Positions 35,977 through 45,808 of a DNA stretch of 64,000 bases are shown piece by piece (position 1 is the stretch's first letter; each line of letters starts with the position of its first letter). A program made the position numbers and the translations under genes. Under the pieces are notes generated by a model. The model ran no database searches. It was not told where the DNA came from and saw nothing but the letters and a program-made list of their open reading frames with translations. This stretch comes from an uncultured Nostoc sp. (GTDB taxonomy: Bacteria; Cyanobacteriota; Cyanobacteriia; Cyanobacteriales; Nostocaceae): contig NZ_CALMFY010000119.1 in NCBI RefSeq assembly GCF_937863485.1, positions 22,432 through 86,431 of the forward strand. The letters run 5' to 3'.

Positions 35977-37038
35977 TTAGTTACTGGCAACCTTACAAAT
36001 CACCATAAGATGTGATTTGTATTTGTCAGTATTATATTGAATAAGTTGTAATCCAGAAGATTCTATTTCTTGCAAAAGTTTAGGAATTTCATACTTATGA
36101 TGTCGCCAAATAGTAATTTCTTCACCTTCAGATATTTCTATTTTCTTATCTATCCCCATCTGACTGAAATTTATAATATAATTATGACGAAATTTCATAT
36201 TAGCAACTATACTATCTGTTTTTAAATCATATTTTCTCACCAATTCACAATCTTCAGATTTAATCCCAATATTATTTTTAACCCATCCATATATTTCCTC
36301 TACATGATACTTGCAGCCACCTCTGACGTTTCCATCCCATTGAGAGTTAGAACCAGTTTCATTAGTGAACACCAGAAAATCATTTTTTCCCATGCTATCT
36401 CTAAAGTTTTTGAGTACCTCATCTCTATTTTGATGATTCCCAATAGTAACACCTAAGTGGAAAAATATTTTTGCTGTGTCATCCATTTCAAGGCCAGCTT
36501 GATTTTGAAATAAAACTTTAGGTATACTACTATTTTCTATGTCAATCGTCGAACTGATAAATTCAATGAGAGGAAACCATTTTCTAAAATTATTTTTGGA
36601 TAAATGAAGCAATTCATCGCTAATATCTAAGGCAATATATTTATTAACCTTTCCCAATTTATTAAGTCTTTGAATAAAATTTTTAACTGGATATGAATTT
36701 CCTGCACCAACGTCTACAATATTTACTTTTTCGCCACTTTTAATATTGTCATTAAAGTATTTAAAGTTCTTCTTTAAAAGGTCAACTTCTACACTTGATG
36801 TCCGATACCATGTAGGAATAATATATTTTAGATAAAAATCATTCCAGATTTTTGCGCCTCTACCTTTATAAGAATACTTTAGAGGTATTTCTCGTCTGAT
36901 TTCTAATGCATGAATTATCCCTATAACTTCTTCCTCAGAAAAAAGAGAGTAGAACTCAGAACTTGGCTTTGCTGTGCGACTGATAGCAGTTGAGATATCC
37001 GATGGAAGTTGGGAATTGCTATGAAAATTTTGAGCCAT
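35977..37038 (-). CDS. EgtD-like SAM-dependent methyltransferase
   Basis: 353 residues, class I methyltransferase of the histidine-specific/EgtD group (Methyltransf_33 type). A SAM-binding motif VNIVDVGAGNSYPVKNFIQ is followed by YIALDISDELL and a typical IFFHLGVTIGNHQNRDEVLKNFRDSMGKNDFLVFTNE. EgtD trimethylates histidine in ergothioneine synthesis, but no EgtB gene accompanies it and the N-terminal ~90 residues (helical, charged) are unusual. Substrate is therefore unknown. The coding DNA is notably AT-rich relative to neighbours, hinting at transfer. It is divergent from the ABC exporter pair, with ~350 bp between (37039-37384). Confidence 0.72.
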   Translation of the reverse strand: MAQNFHSNSQLPSDISTAISRTAKPSSEFYSLFSEEEVIGIIHALEIRREIPLKYSYKGRGAKIWNDFYLKYIIPTWYRTSSVEVDLLKKNFKYFNDNIKSGEKVNIVDVGAGNSYPVKNFIQRLNKLGKVNKYIALDISDELLHLSKNNFRKWFPLIEFISSTIDIENSSIPKVLFQNQAGLEMDDTAKIFFHLGVTIGNHQNRDEVLKNFRDSMGKNDFLVFTNETGSNSQWDGNVRGGCKYHVEEIYGWVKNNIGIKSEDCELVRKYDLKTDSIVANMKFRHNYIINFSQMGIDKKIEISEGEEITIWRHHKYEIPKLLQEIESSGLQLIQYNTDKYKSHLMVICKVASN

Positions 37039-37384
37039 TATTCTTGTTCTTTGCTTTTCTGAGGTATTTAAATGGATTAAGGCGTATTTTGAAACTACTC
37101 GTTTAGACTCTTAACTTTTTAAATCCTTCTTAAAAAGGAGGACTTTAAGAGACTCTGAGCAAGCCTTTTAAAGGGAGGTTAGGGGAATCTAAGACTTTGA
37201 AAACACCCCCTAGCCACAATGCTTGCTAAAGAGGTATTTTCCCATGCCACTGTCCCAAAATTCGGAATTTCTACCACAAATAGGAGAGTTGCTCTCTATC
37301 CTACATTCCCCACTGTCAACTGGCGGATTGGTTTTTACAATCAAAATAGGAGATAATTTTTCAATGATACAGGGGTAAATACCA

Positions 37385-39172
37385 TTGGTTCAGCAACCAG
37401 AACTCCAGGAAACTTCGTCGATACGGTCAATCCAGCGGGTGCTTGAGAGTTTAAGCACTTACCGATGGACTTCGCTAGGAGCATTGGCCAGCCTGTTGCT
37501 GTTGACGATCGCAAACGCAGTTACCCCACAACTATTTCGGTGGGGAATTGATCAGGGCATCATCAAACAAAATTTACAAATTGTGCTATACAGCGCCGCC
37601 TGGATGGTACTCGCCGCGATCGCTCGTGGTTTATTTAACTTTGGACAAAGCTATTTGGCAGAAGCGATGTCTCAGGGTGTGGCCTATGACCTGCGAAACA
37701 AAATTTTTAGCAAAATTCAAAATCTCAGTTTCAGTTATCATGACCAGGCGCAGACTTCCCAACTGCTAACTCGTGTCACCAGCGACATTGAGCAGATCCG
37801 CACCTTTGTTGGCACTAGCTTAATTCAGGTCATCGGTTCAGTTGTGACATTGGTGAGTATTTCAGTGATTTTGCTGGTGATGAACTGGCGATTAGCATTG
37901 ATTACCCTGACAGTAGTGCCCCTATGCGGATGGTTGATGGCGCAATTTATTACCCGGAATGATAAACTTTTTCGGCAAGTACAAGAGCAACTGAGCGACC
38001 TCAATGCTGTATTGCAAGAAAACTTACTAGGAATACGGGTAGTGAAAGCCTTTGTGCGGGAGTCAACTGAAAGGTCGCGTTACACGACCCTGAATGATGG
38101 TCTAGTCAGGGCAAACATGAAGACCATTAGCGCCATCCGTAATACCTTTCCGTTAATATTTTTACTGAGTAATTTGGTAACACTGGCAGTTTTCGGCTAC
38201 GGAGGAGCGCAGGTGATTGGGCGCAGATTTTCCATTGGCGAACTGGTGGCGTTTAACTCCTACCTAGCGTTAATTCTCCAACCTATTTTGTTGATTGGAT
38301 TTGCTGCACCTGCGATCGCTCAATCAGCTGCTTCTGCGGAACGGGTTTATGAAGTTGTAGATGCAGAGATAGAAATTCGTGATCGCCCCGGTGCTGTCCC
38401 ATTTGACACCACCGCTGGGAGAATCACCTTTGAAAATGTTTCGTTTCGCTATCCAGGAGCGACAACCGAAGCTCTTAAAGAAGTTTCCTTTGAAACGAAG
38501 CCTAACGAGTTGATCGCCGTTCTAGGGATGACTGCTTCGGGAAAAAGTACAATCATGAACTTAATTCCCCGCTTTTACGATGTCACAGGGGGAGCAGTTC
38601 GCATTGACGGACGAGATGTAAAAGATTTGACGCTCAAAAGCCTTAGATCGCGTATTGGCATTGTATTTCAGGAAACCACCCTCTTCTCTGGCACAATCCG
38701 CGAAAATATTGCCTACGCAAAACCCAATGCAACTCTAGAGCAGGTGATTGAGGTTGCAAAAACCGCACAAATGCACGATTTTATCAGTAGTCTACCCGAT
38801 GGCTACGAGACGATCGTGGGTGAACGGGGCGTGGGCTTATCTGGTGGACAAAAACAACGAATTGCGATCGCTCGGACTTTACTTACCGATTACAGCATTC
38901 TGATTTTGGATGATAGTACCTCGGCAGTCGATGCCAAGACTGCTGCCCAGATTCAAGCCGAACTGGATAAGTTAATCCACCAAAAAGCTTGTACAACTTT
39001 TGTAGTAGCTCAACGTATTAGCACCGTCAAGAATGCCGATCGGATTTTTCTTATAGATAAAGGACGATTAGTGGCACAAGGCACCCATGAGGAATTGATG
39101 CAAACCAGCCCGCTCTACGGTGTGATTTTGGAATCTCAGGTTAAGGTGAAGAAACAAATGATCTTAAATTAG
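37385..39172 (+). CDS. ABC exporter half-transporter, degenerate-site subunit
   Basis: 595 residues: six-helix ABC exporter membrane domain (residues ~30-325) then an ATPase domain. Walker A is GMTASGKST and the signature is canonical LSGGQKQR. The Walker B catalytic Glu is Asp (LILDDSTSAVD) and the switch His is Gln (VVAQRIS). These substitutions mark the non-hydrolysing half of heterodimeric exporters such as TM287/288 or TmrAB. The start is TTG 37385; a GTG at 37438 is an alternative. The partner gene begins ~400 bp downstream. Substrate unknown; probably lipids, peptides or drugs. Confidence 0.88.
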   Translation: MVQQPELQETSSIRSIQRVLESLSTYRWTSLGALASLLLLTIANAVTPQLFRWGIDQGIIKQNLQIVLYSAAWMVLAAIARGLFNFGQSYLAEAMSQGVAYDLRNKIFSKIQNLSFSYHDQAQTSQLLTRVTSDIEQIRTFVGTSLIQVIGSVVTLVSISVILLVMNWRLALITLTVVPLCGWLMAQFITRNDKLFRQVQEQLSDLNAVLQENLLGIRVVKAFVRESTERSRYTTLNDGLVRANMKTISAIRNTFPLIFLLSNLVTLAVFGYGGAQVIGRRFSIGELVAFNSYLALILQPILLIGFAAPAIAQSAASAERVYEVVDAEIEIRDRPGAVPFDTTAGRITFENVSFRYPGATTEALKEVSFETKPNELIAVLGMTASGKSTIMNLIPRFYDVTGGAVRIDGRDVKDLTLKSLRSRIGIVFQETTLFSGTIRENIAYAKPNATLEQVIEVAKTAQMHDFISSLPDGYETIVGERGVGLSGGQKQRIAIARTLLTDYSILILDDSTSAVDAKTAAQIQAELDKLIHQKACTTFVVAQRISTVKNADRIFLIDKGRLVAQGTHEELMQTSPLYGVILESQVKVKKQMILN

Positions 39173-39567
39173 CACAAGTAGTCCAATACAGTTCAGTTAA
39201 GCATTTCTTCCTTCTCTTCCTTCTCTTCTCTACGAGAGGCTACGCCCTAAGCGAAGCTATGCCGCAGGCTTTACGAGACGCTACGCAAATGCGTTCTTTT
39301 CTACTAGACCAGAGACGAATGCGTCCTTCTGGTGCGGACGCTGTGTGTACCCCTACGGTGATCTTGCTACAGGTAGTGTCTGTCTGCGACACGCTGCGCG
39401 AACGTAGAGATGGCAGTAGCCTGGGCGTCTACGTTAAAAAAATTGACGAGGAGGAATTAAGCCTTAACCCAACGTATTGATAAATAGTCTTGCTTAAGAT
39501 TTTTATAACAGCGAATAAAGACAAAGACTTTTAATCCAAAATCCAAAATCTAAAATCCAAAATTGGT
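39173..39567. repeat. Repeat-filled spacer between the two ABC subunits
   Basis: 39225-39440 is GC-richer dispersed repeat (CTACGAGAGGCTACGCC, TATGCCGCAGGCTTTACGAG, TGCGACACGCTGCGCGAACG). 39535-39562 is a tandem run of AATCCAAA/AATCTAAA heptamer-like units just before the second ATG. The frame drawn here is not a gene. Confidence 0.7.
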
Positions 39568-41361
39568 ATGAGAGGCACAGTTACCGTTGTTGCATCTGAG
39601 CAGGCGAGTCAGCAATTTTCCACCCTGCGGCGCTTTTTGCAATACCTGCTACTTTATCGCAAAGATATTCCCATCGCCTTGACATTAGTATTTATTGGTG
39701 CTTTAACCCAGGCAATTGGGCCGTTTTTCATCGGTTGGTCGATTGATCACCTAATTGCCCAAGGCAATTTGCAAGGACTGCTGGTGTTATTAGGACTACT
39801 AGCGCTGAACTATGGACTTGGAATCTTGGCAATCCGGGGTCAAATTATTCGAGTCGGCTGGATTATGCAGCGATTGCTGGCTCAACTGAGGCAAGATATT
39901 TTCACTAAAATCCAAAGTCTGCCACTCAGCTTTTTCGATCGCAGCGAAGCAGGCGATTTAATGAGCCGCCTGCTGAATGATGTCAATACTGTAAATCAGG
40001 CATTTGGACTGACGATCGCCCAAATGCTGGGCAACACTTTCAGTTTGGTCGGCATAATCATTGCTATGCTCTCAATCAACCTGCAACTCGGTTTGTTAAG
40101 CAATCTGGTTGTGCCACTGATGATTTTTACCACAAGCTTGTTTGCGCGTTGGGCAAGAGCCAGGTTTCGTGTTACGCGACAGACTATTGGGGAGCTTTCC
40201 GCCAAGTTAGAAGAAGATATTGGTAGCGTCAGAGAAGCACAGGCATTTAATCGTGTACAGATGAACATCGCAGAATTTGACATTCTCAACGCTGCCAATC
40301 GTGATGCTAACGTCGATGCTGTAGCAATTACTTCGGCCTTTTTGCCCTCGATCGATTTTCTCAACACACTAGCAACGGCAGCCGTGCTGGCCTATGGTGG
40401 CTATCTTGCGGTCACTGGAGGTGCAACCGTGGGTGTGGTGACATCTTTTTTACTTTATGTCCAGCAATTCTTCCGCCCGATCCAAATTCTCAGCCAGTTT
40501 TACACCCAAGCTCAATCTGCCTTCGCCGGATTAGAGCGAATCTTTCTATTGCTAGATGAACCGTCAGAACTCAAAGACGCACCCGATGCGACAGAAATGC
40601 TGCCTATTCAGGGTGAAGTGACATTTGAAAATGTCAAGTTTGGCTACAACCCAGATCAATTGGTTCTCAAAGGGGTGAATTTGCACGCCTATCCAGGGCA
40701 GATGGTTGCGTTAGTAGGGCCGACAGGTTCGGGAAAAAGTACGATCATTAACTTGATTTTGCGCTTCTACGATGTATCTGGCGGTGCAGTGAAAATTGAT
40801 GATGTTGATGTGCGTAGCGTGACTCAAGCAAGTCTGCGGCGTCAAATTGGCATCGTCCTGCAAGACAATATTCTGTTCAGCGGTACCGTTGCCGAAAACA
40901 TTGCTTTTGGCGTTCCTTACGCCACCCAAGCTGATATCGAAGAGGCTGCACAACTAGCAAATGTGCATGAGTTCATTACCTCACTGCCACAGGGTTATAC
41001 AACTCAATTGGGTGAACGGGGCGCTCCCCTGAGCCAAGGACAACGACAACTGATCAGTATTGCCCGTGCGGTGTTGATTAACCCCCAAATTCTGATTCTT
41101 GATGAAGCCACCAGCAGCATCGATACCCGCACAGAAGCGCTAGTACAAACTGCGATCGCCCGCTTGCTGCAAGGTCGTACCAGCTTCGTGATTGCTCACC
41201 GCCTCAGTACAGTTACTCTGGCAGATCAGGTATTAGTAATTCAGCAGGGACAAATTGTAGAGCAGGGTACTCACGCCGAACTCATCGATCAGCAGGGTGT
41301 CTATGCGAATCTCTATGCCCTACAACTGGGTGCAGCAGACACAATGGTTCTCCAAAACTGA
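39568..41361 (+). CDS. ABC exporter half-transporter, catalytic subunit
   Basis: 597 residues with the same domain order as the upstream gene. Here Walker A is GPTGSGKST, Walker B is LILDEATSSID with the catalytic Glu, and the switch His is present (VIAHRLS). The signature motif, however, is LSQGQRQ instead of LSGGQ. The two subunits are therefore complementary: this one supplies the working Walker sites and the upstream one the working signature. They very probably form a heterodimer with one functional ATP site. The start ATG at 39568 gives MRGTVTVVASEQASQQF. Confidence 0.88.
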   Translation: MRGTVTVVASEQASQQFSTLRRFLQYLLLYRKDIPIALTLVFIGALTQAIGPFFIGWSIDHLIAQGNLQGLLVLLGLLALNYGLGILAIRGQIIRVGWIMQRLLAQLRQDIFTKIQSLPLSFFDRSEAGDLMSRLLNDVNTVNQAFGLTIAQMLGNTFSLVGIIIAMLSINLQLGLLSNLVVPLMIFTTSLFARWARARFRVTRQTIGELSAKLEEDIGSVREAQAFNRVQMNIAEFDILNAANRDANVDAVAITSAFLPSIDFLNTLATAAVLAYGGYLAVTGGATVGVVTSFLLYVQQFFRPIQILSQFYTQAQSAFAGLERIFLLLDEPSELKDAPDATEMLPIQGEVTFENVKFGYNPDQLVLKGVNLHAYPGQMVALVGPTGSGKSTIINLILRFYDVSGGAVKIDDVDVRSVTQASLRRQIGIVLQDNILFSGTVAENIAFGVPYATQADIEEAAQLANVHEFITSLPQGYTTQLGERGAPLSQGQRQLISIARAVLINPQILILDEATSSIDTRTEALVQTAIARLLQGRTSFVIAHRLSTVTLADQVLVIQQGQIVEQGTHAELIDQQGVYANLYALQLGAADTMVLQN

Positions 41362-41406
41362 AAGTAAAATATATATAGCTCGAATTTCTCAATTGCCAGC
41401 AAAGAA

Positions 41407-41661
41407 ATGAACCTACCTAACCTCGATTCACAAACCATCGATCGCATTATTGAAATGGCATGGGAAGATAGAACATCTTTTGATGCCATTGAGGCTCAGT
41501 TTGGGCTGCTGGAGAAACAGGTAATTGCCTTAATGAGGCGGGAAATGAAAGAATCTAGTTTCAAGATGTGGCGAGAGCGAGTCACCAAACGCAATACAAA
41601 GCATTTATCTAAGCGAGAATTTATTGCAGGTCGGTTTAAATCGTCCAATCAAAAAACGTAA
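41407..41661 (+). CDS. DUF2805 / TIGR03643 family protein
   Basis: 84 residues: LDSQTIDRIIEMAWEDRTSFDAIEAQFGL, then EKQVIALMRREMKESSFKMWRERVTKR and a basic tail. This matches the small conserved family of unknown function, with a predicted helix-turn-helix-like core, widespread in cyanobacteria and marine bacteria. It starts at ATG 41407, 45 bp after the ABC gene, so may be cotranscribed. Confidence 0.85.
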   Translation: MNLPNLDSQTIDRIIEMAWEDRTSFDAIEAQFGLLEKQVIALMRREMKESSFKMWRERVTKRNTKHLSKREFIAGRFKSSNQKT

Positions 41662-41828
41662 GTAATTGGGTAAGTGATCGCTTTTTTATGATGTGTTCAA
41701 TCAAAATATCGTCCAGAACCATCAGAAGCTAAAATACTTTAAAAGAAATAAGCCTGCGGCAACGCGAAGCGTGAACGCAGGCATCGCTTGCACCAATTGA
41801 GTGAAAACTACCAAATTCACCAAGCACA

Positions 41829-42362
41829 ATGACGAAAGTTACACTTTACATCGCAGCTAGTTTGGATGGCTACATTGCTCGTAGCGATGGTGGAATTGAT
41901 TGGCTATCAATCCTTGATACAGAAGGAGAAGACTACGGTTACGCTGCTTTCTACGAATCTATTGATGCTATTGTCTTGGGCAGCAATACATATGAAGTAG
42001 GACTTAGTTTCGATCAATGGCCTTATCCGGGGAAAAAATCCTTCGTTTTCACCCAGCGCCATCTCCTATCTGACCGCGAGGACGTTGTGTTTGTTTCGGA
42101 CACAGTAAAGCATGTCTTAGCAAATATGGAGGCTCAAGGTTTGGAAAATATCTGGCTAGTTGGTGGCGGAGCATTAATCAATTCGTTTCTTCAGCACAGC
42201 TTGATTGACGAATATATTATTTCAACTATTCCAATTATCTTAGGTGGTGGTATACACCTTTTCCCACCAGCTAGCCCTGAAGAAAAATTGGAGCTGATTG
42301 ACTCAAAACAATATCCTAGTGGTTTACTCCAATCACATTATAGGCAAAAAGGAAAGGGTTAA
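41829..42362 (+). CDS. Dihydrofolate reductase-like (RibD C-terminal domain) protein
   Basis: 177 residues of the RibD_C/DHFR-like reductase family: VTLYIAASLDGYIARSDGGIDWL, VLGSNTYEVG, GLENIWLVGGGALINSFLQHSLIDEYIIS and PIILGGGIHLF. Such stand-alone proteins are NAD(P)H-dependent reductases of uncertain substrate. ATG at 41829. The ~165 bp before it contains a GC-rich dispersed repeat (about 41753-41790). Confidence 0.87.
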   Translation: MTKVTLYIAASLDGYIARSDGGIDWLSILDTEGEDYGYAAFYESIDAIVLGSNTYEVGLSFDQWPYPGKKSFVFTQRHLLSDREDVVFVSDTVKHVLANMEAQGLENIWLVGGGALINSFLQHSLIDEYIISTIPIILGGGIHLFPPASPEEKLELIDSKQYPSGLLQSHYRQKGKG

Positions 42363-42506
42363 AAATTTATAATTGTGTTTCAAATGGTAAGAAGTCCGAG
42401 GGTCGGCTTGCGAGGCTCGGAACTTCGGGGAAGTTAAACTCCACCTGAAACGTGACTGCCGTTATTAGGCATCAGGTATAAACCCTGTTTAATTATGAAT
42501 TACCAT

Positions 42507-42860
42507 TTACGTTGAAGCAACCTCAAGAAGCTTCTGAACAGCGTTGCTGAAGTCTTCGTAAGGAGAAACTCCCACGATGGTTTCTGCTAAAGTACCATCT
42601 TTGAAAATTAAAACTGCTGGAATACTGCGAAGACCGAATTTTTTGAAAATCGGCTTGTTGCTGTCAACGTCTACCTTAACGACTTTGGCGCGACCTTTGT
42701 ATTCCTGGGCAAGTTGATCCATTAACGGACTGATCAGGCGACAGGGGCCACACCAAGTAGCAGTAAAATCAACAACAACGACTTTCTCTTCACTTCCAGT
42801 TAAAACAGTATCAAATTCACTTTCTTCAACGTAAGCAACTATCTGAGTATCAGTAGACAT
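42507..42860 (-). CDS. trxA: Thioredoxin
   Basis: 117 residues from ATG 42860, preceded by AAGGAAT; a TTG at 42881 would extend it. The redox site is WCGPC (C37 and C40), with VVVDFTATWCGPCRLISPLM, VDVDSNKPIFKKFGLRSIPAVLIFKDG and the cis-proline in SIPAV. Slightly longer N-terminus than m-type thioredoxin. A general disulfide reductant for Calvin-cycle and other enzymes. Confidence 0.93.
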   Translation of the reverse strand: MSTDTQIVAYVEESEFDTVLTGSEEKVVVVDFTATWCGPCRLISPLMDQLAQEYKGRAKVVKVDVDSNKPIFKKFGLRSIPAVLIFKDGTLAETIVGVSPYEDFSNAVQKLLEVAST

Positions 42861-43101
42861 TTTTTTATTCCTTAGTGTCAAACTAAAATTTCAGCAAAAA
42901 GCTAACTATACAAACTATACTCCTTTCTGGCTGTCAGATTTACCAGTCACCTAGATTGGGAAACCCGCGCAACTGACTTTTGCTTGGTAGCGTGGATTTA
43001 ATAACCTACAATTTTTTTACGTAGGGTACGTTAGCGATCGCATAACCCACCCTCACAACCTACCTAATTCAAAAATCTCATACCTTCAAGGCGTGGAGGT
43101 A

Positions 43102-43413
43102 TCAATAGTCATCCTGCTGATCAAACAGTTCTAACAACCCAATTGTGCCTACAAAAAAAGTATAAGTAGCATATTTTATTGGCATCTTTTTTCTTGAAGA
43201 TGCATAAAAAGCTGCTATAATGCTTTCTATAAAATGGCTCGTCATCGCAAAACGCTCAATCCAAAAAATTGGATTAAGACTGCTTGGTAAATGACTATTA
43301 GTTATTACTGCATAAATATTCCACGATTCCAATCCAATTGCGCTTGTTATAAGCACTGTAGATATAATTTTTACAAAGGTAAAAATGTTTCTCTTTATAA
43401 ACTTTAAGTCCAT
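43102..43413 (-). CDS. Small membrane protein, unknown
   Basis: 103 residues from ATG 43413. Three hydrophobic segments can be drawn: FVKIISTVLITSAIGLESW, a middle one around HFIESIIAAFYA, and YATYTFFVGTIGLLEL. The N-terminus is basic (KFIKRN) and the C-terminus acidic (FDQQDDY). I do not recognise the family. Confidence 0.6.
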   Translation of the reverse strand: MDLKFIKRNIFTFVKIISTVLITSAIGLESWNIYAVITNSHLPSSLNPIFWIERFAMTSHFIESIIAAFYASSRKKMPIKYATYTFFVGTIGLLELFDQQDDY

Positions 43414-43652
43414 TCTATTAACAAAAAAATGTTTAACATATCTATAAGACTTGGTGAAGTAACAGATAAGTTAATGCGTCTTATCTAAAAATTCTCCCGA
43501 AATCAACCAATCTTATATCATAATTTACATTTTTGTAAAAGCCTGTAAATATATCGATATGGTGTATTAAGCCAATATTCCCAAACTATTGAGAATGGAT
43601 TTGTGGAAAAAACTATGCAATTTTGCCGTTTGAGGATTTCTCATGAAAAGTC

Positions 43653-43798
43653 GGGAGCATCCCAAATGTGTAAAAATATAATTTGTCATTGCGAGCAAAA
43701 CACAGTGTTCGCAAAGCGTCTTGTAGAGTTAGAGTACGCTTCATTCGCAATTGACTTTTAACGATTTTGGTAAATTTGCTTGCTATTGGGATGCTCCC
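43653..43798. mobile_element. Second, diverged GGGAGCATCCCAA element (146 bp)
   Basis: Left end GGGAGCATCCCAAATGTG (43653-) and right end ATTGGGATGCTCCC (-43798) match the element at 1998-2104. The inner TIR is decayed on the right side and the interior differs (contains CATTGCGAGCAAAACACAG). Flanks AAAAGTC at 43646-43652 and 43800-43806 suggest a target duplication. A frame drawn across it is not a gene. Confidence 0.75.
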
Positions 43799-43826
43799 TA
43801 AAAGTCTCTTGCTTCGCAGAATATAA

Positions 43827-43937
43827 CGGTTCCCACATGGGTAAGGTACAGAAAAAATAATTAACCACAGATGAACACAGATACAAGGTAGGGACACGGC
43901 AATGCCGTGTCCCTCATTAAAATGAAAATCGCTATAG
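43827..43937 (+). repeat. Dispersed repeat with GGTTCCC and ATCGCTATAG ends (copy A)
   Basis: Runs from CGGTTCCCACATGGGTAAGG through AATAATTAACCACAGATG and a central palindrome GGGACACGGCAATGCCGTGT to GAAAATCGCTATAG. The same order is seen inverted at 31965-32089, and a shorter relative at 49318-49417. It lies just beside the previous element. The rest of the 43414-44140 gap is AT-rich without genes. Confidence 0.7.
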
Positions 43938-44140
43938 AGCAAAATTGCATTAAGCGTCCGATTCAATGCCCTAAAGACCCCGAAAAAATCAACTACTCAG
44001 GCAAGGAGAAATGCCATACCCCTAAACACTACTAGTCAAAAGATTAAATCACCAGATATTTAAAAAATCATAAAAGTGTGGAACAATACATAGGTGGTAA
44101 ATTTAATTGCACTCTATAGATTGATAGGAAATGTAAAGCT

Positions 44141-44353
44141 ATGATTGCTCAACATTACAATAATTCAATTCATGTTGAAAACAACTTGCTTAAACAAATC
44201 AAAATTAAAGAAAATCAGCTAAAAATTGCCCAAGAATCTAATCTGCTCTATGTAGCAGAAGGATTACAAGATGAATTATTAAAGTTACAGCGTCAATTAT
44301 CAGAGCCGCAAGACGCTGAAATCCAAGCGTTGATGAGTTTACTAGACGATTAA
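44141..44353 (+). CDS. Small coiled-coil protein, unknown
   Basis: 70 residues from ATG 44141. The sequence is almost entirely helical with heptad-like leucines (NNLLKQIKIKENQLKIAQES, LQDELLKLQRQLSEP) and an acidic end LMSLLDD. Likely a short coiled coil. No family recognised. Gene context gives no clue. Confidence 0.5.
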   Translation: MIAQHYNNSIHVENNLLKQIKIKENQLKIAQESNLLYVAEGLQDELLKLQRQLSEPQDAEIQALMSLLDD

Positions 44354-45128
44354 GATTGTAAATTTGTGTTGCAAAGTTTATTCAAAACATAAAATCTCTG
44401 TTAATAGAAAGCAGAGCATAGTGATTGTGATGCCTGGGGGTGGGTTTAGGCAAACGTTTTTTTAACAATCGATGCCTTGGGATTAGTACTGAGAGTTTTG
44501 GTTACTGTTACCAGTATGGTGAGGGTGTTCGTGTTAGCGTCCCGTAGGGAAGGAACATCCGCGAAAAATTATCAAGCATCAAGTTACACCAAAGCTGCTG
44601 AACCTGTATATTCTTTGAGAATTCCCAAAGAATTACTACTCGAACTGATCAGCGTGTCACAAACTATATAGCAATCCTAAATGAGTTGTGAAAATGAACG
44701 AACCGCTAACGCGCAGCGTCTCCAAGAGTTGCCGCCAAGAGCGCCAAAAAAAGAAAAAGAAGTTTTCACATATGATTTAGGACTGCTATATAAGGAACGA
44801 ACCGCAAAGGGCGCATACTCCTACGGAGAAGCAAGCTACGCGCAGCGTCTCGTAGAGAAGGACACAAAGAAAGAAAGAAAGAAAATTTGGCGCACCCTCA
44901 CAAAGAAATGGTATAAGTCCAAATGTAGCCTAAACTGGCGATATTCGCAGTAAATAGTCACGATTAAGAGCCAGCCAATCAAAAAATCGAAAAGACATAG
45001 CTGTTCTTTCTTTTGAAGTGGATGGAAAAAGTGGTTTATTCAACACACTACTTTTGATTTCCGCACTCTTCAGATGTACAGAGTTTTTTCAAAAATCAAA
45101 TAGAAGTCCTATAGAAGAATGATAATTA
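44354..45128. other. Repeat-rich gap, no credible gene
   Basis: Dispersed GC-rich repeats at about 44535-44560 and 44695-44735 (AACGCGCAGCGTCTCC), and again at 44800-44862 (GAAGCAAGCTACGCGCAGCG). The two frames that cross this stretch are built from repeats and short unrelated segments. Confidence 0.55.
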
Positions 45129-45452
45129 TTACTTAGATAAGATGTTAGGGTTTTGCTGGGTCTGTGGTATTTTTGTCTGTGGTACTAAATCAATCTTAAG
45201 AACAGGTTTAATTGAGCGCAGTTGCCCTTGCCTAAGAATTTGAATTTCTCTCTCAAGAGAATCTTTTCCTTGCCTAAAAAAGTCTTGAGAATTATATGGA
45301 ACCAAGTCACGGGATAAATGTTGAGCTTGTGCTGGAGTCAAACTAGGGAGGGGTTGTTGAGCATTGGCAGAAGTTTGTACAACCAGCAAAAAAGCTGTTG
45401 AAACTACCAAGGGTTTTATTTTTATAGAGCCGATGAATATCGAATTCAACAT
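45129..45452 (-). CDS. Small exported protein, unknown
   Basis: 107 residues from ATG 45452. A signal peptide is clear (KPLVVSTAFLLVVQTSANA, cleavage after ANA-Q). The mature part is polar: QQPLPSLTPAQAQHLSRDLV, then SLEREIQILRQGQ and a proline-rich end. Resembles small conserved cyanobacterial exported proteins of unknown role, but I cannot name it. Confidence 0.6.
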   Translation of the reverse strand: MLNSIFIGSIKIKPLVVSTAFLLVVQTSANAQQPLPSLTPAQAQHLSRDLVPYNSQDFFRQGKDSLEREIQILRQGQLRSIKPVLKIDLVPQTKIPQTQQNPNILSK

Positions 45453-45808
45453 GATTGATACATTTATTGGATGAATGCTGATTCAAACCATCTTGTGTTG
45501 GTCTGCCTATTAGCAAAGTACACTTATTGGCTTACTAATTACCTCCCACAATTGGATGAATTAATTACTAGAAACTGAGCAAGGTACAAATGATATCAAG
45601 CTGATGAAGATTAATTAGCTCAATAGTAAAAATGCTTGCTTGTCTCTTAACATAAACAGAGAAAACTTGAGACCAGCGGTATAAATCAGTATGATAGAAG
45701 ATTGGCGGATCTCGTCACTACCTTTGGATTGGTTGTCGGTAGATCCATTAGGTTGATCCAACCTCAACGTCTCTGTTGTAGAACTGTTATTCATCGAAAG
45801 TCGGCAGG

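Noticed and set aside
43613..43966. 117-residue minus-strand frame
   Set aside because: It runs through the 43653-43798 element and the adjacent 43827-43937 repeat; the apparent protein is a translation of repeats.
44477..44953. 64- and 90-residue frames
   Set aside because: Built mostly from dispersed repeats; charged low-complexity sequence with no family resemblance and no ribosome site.
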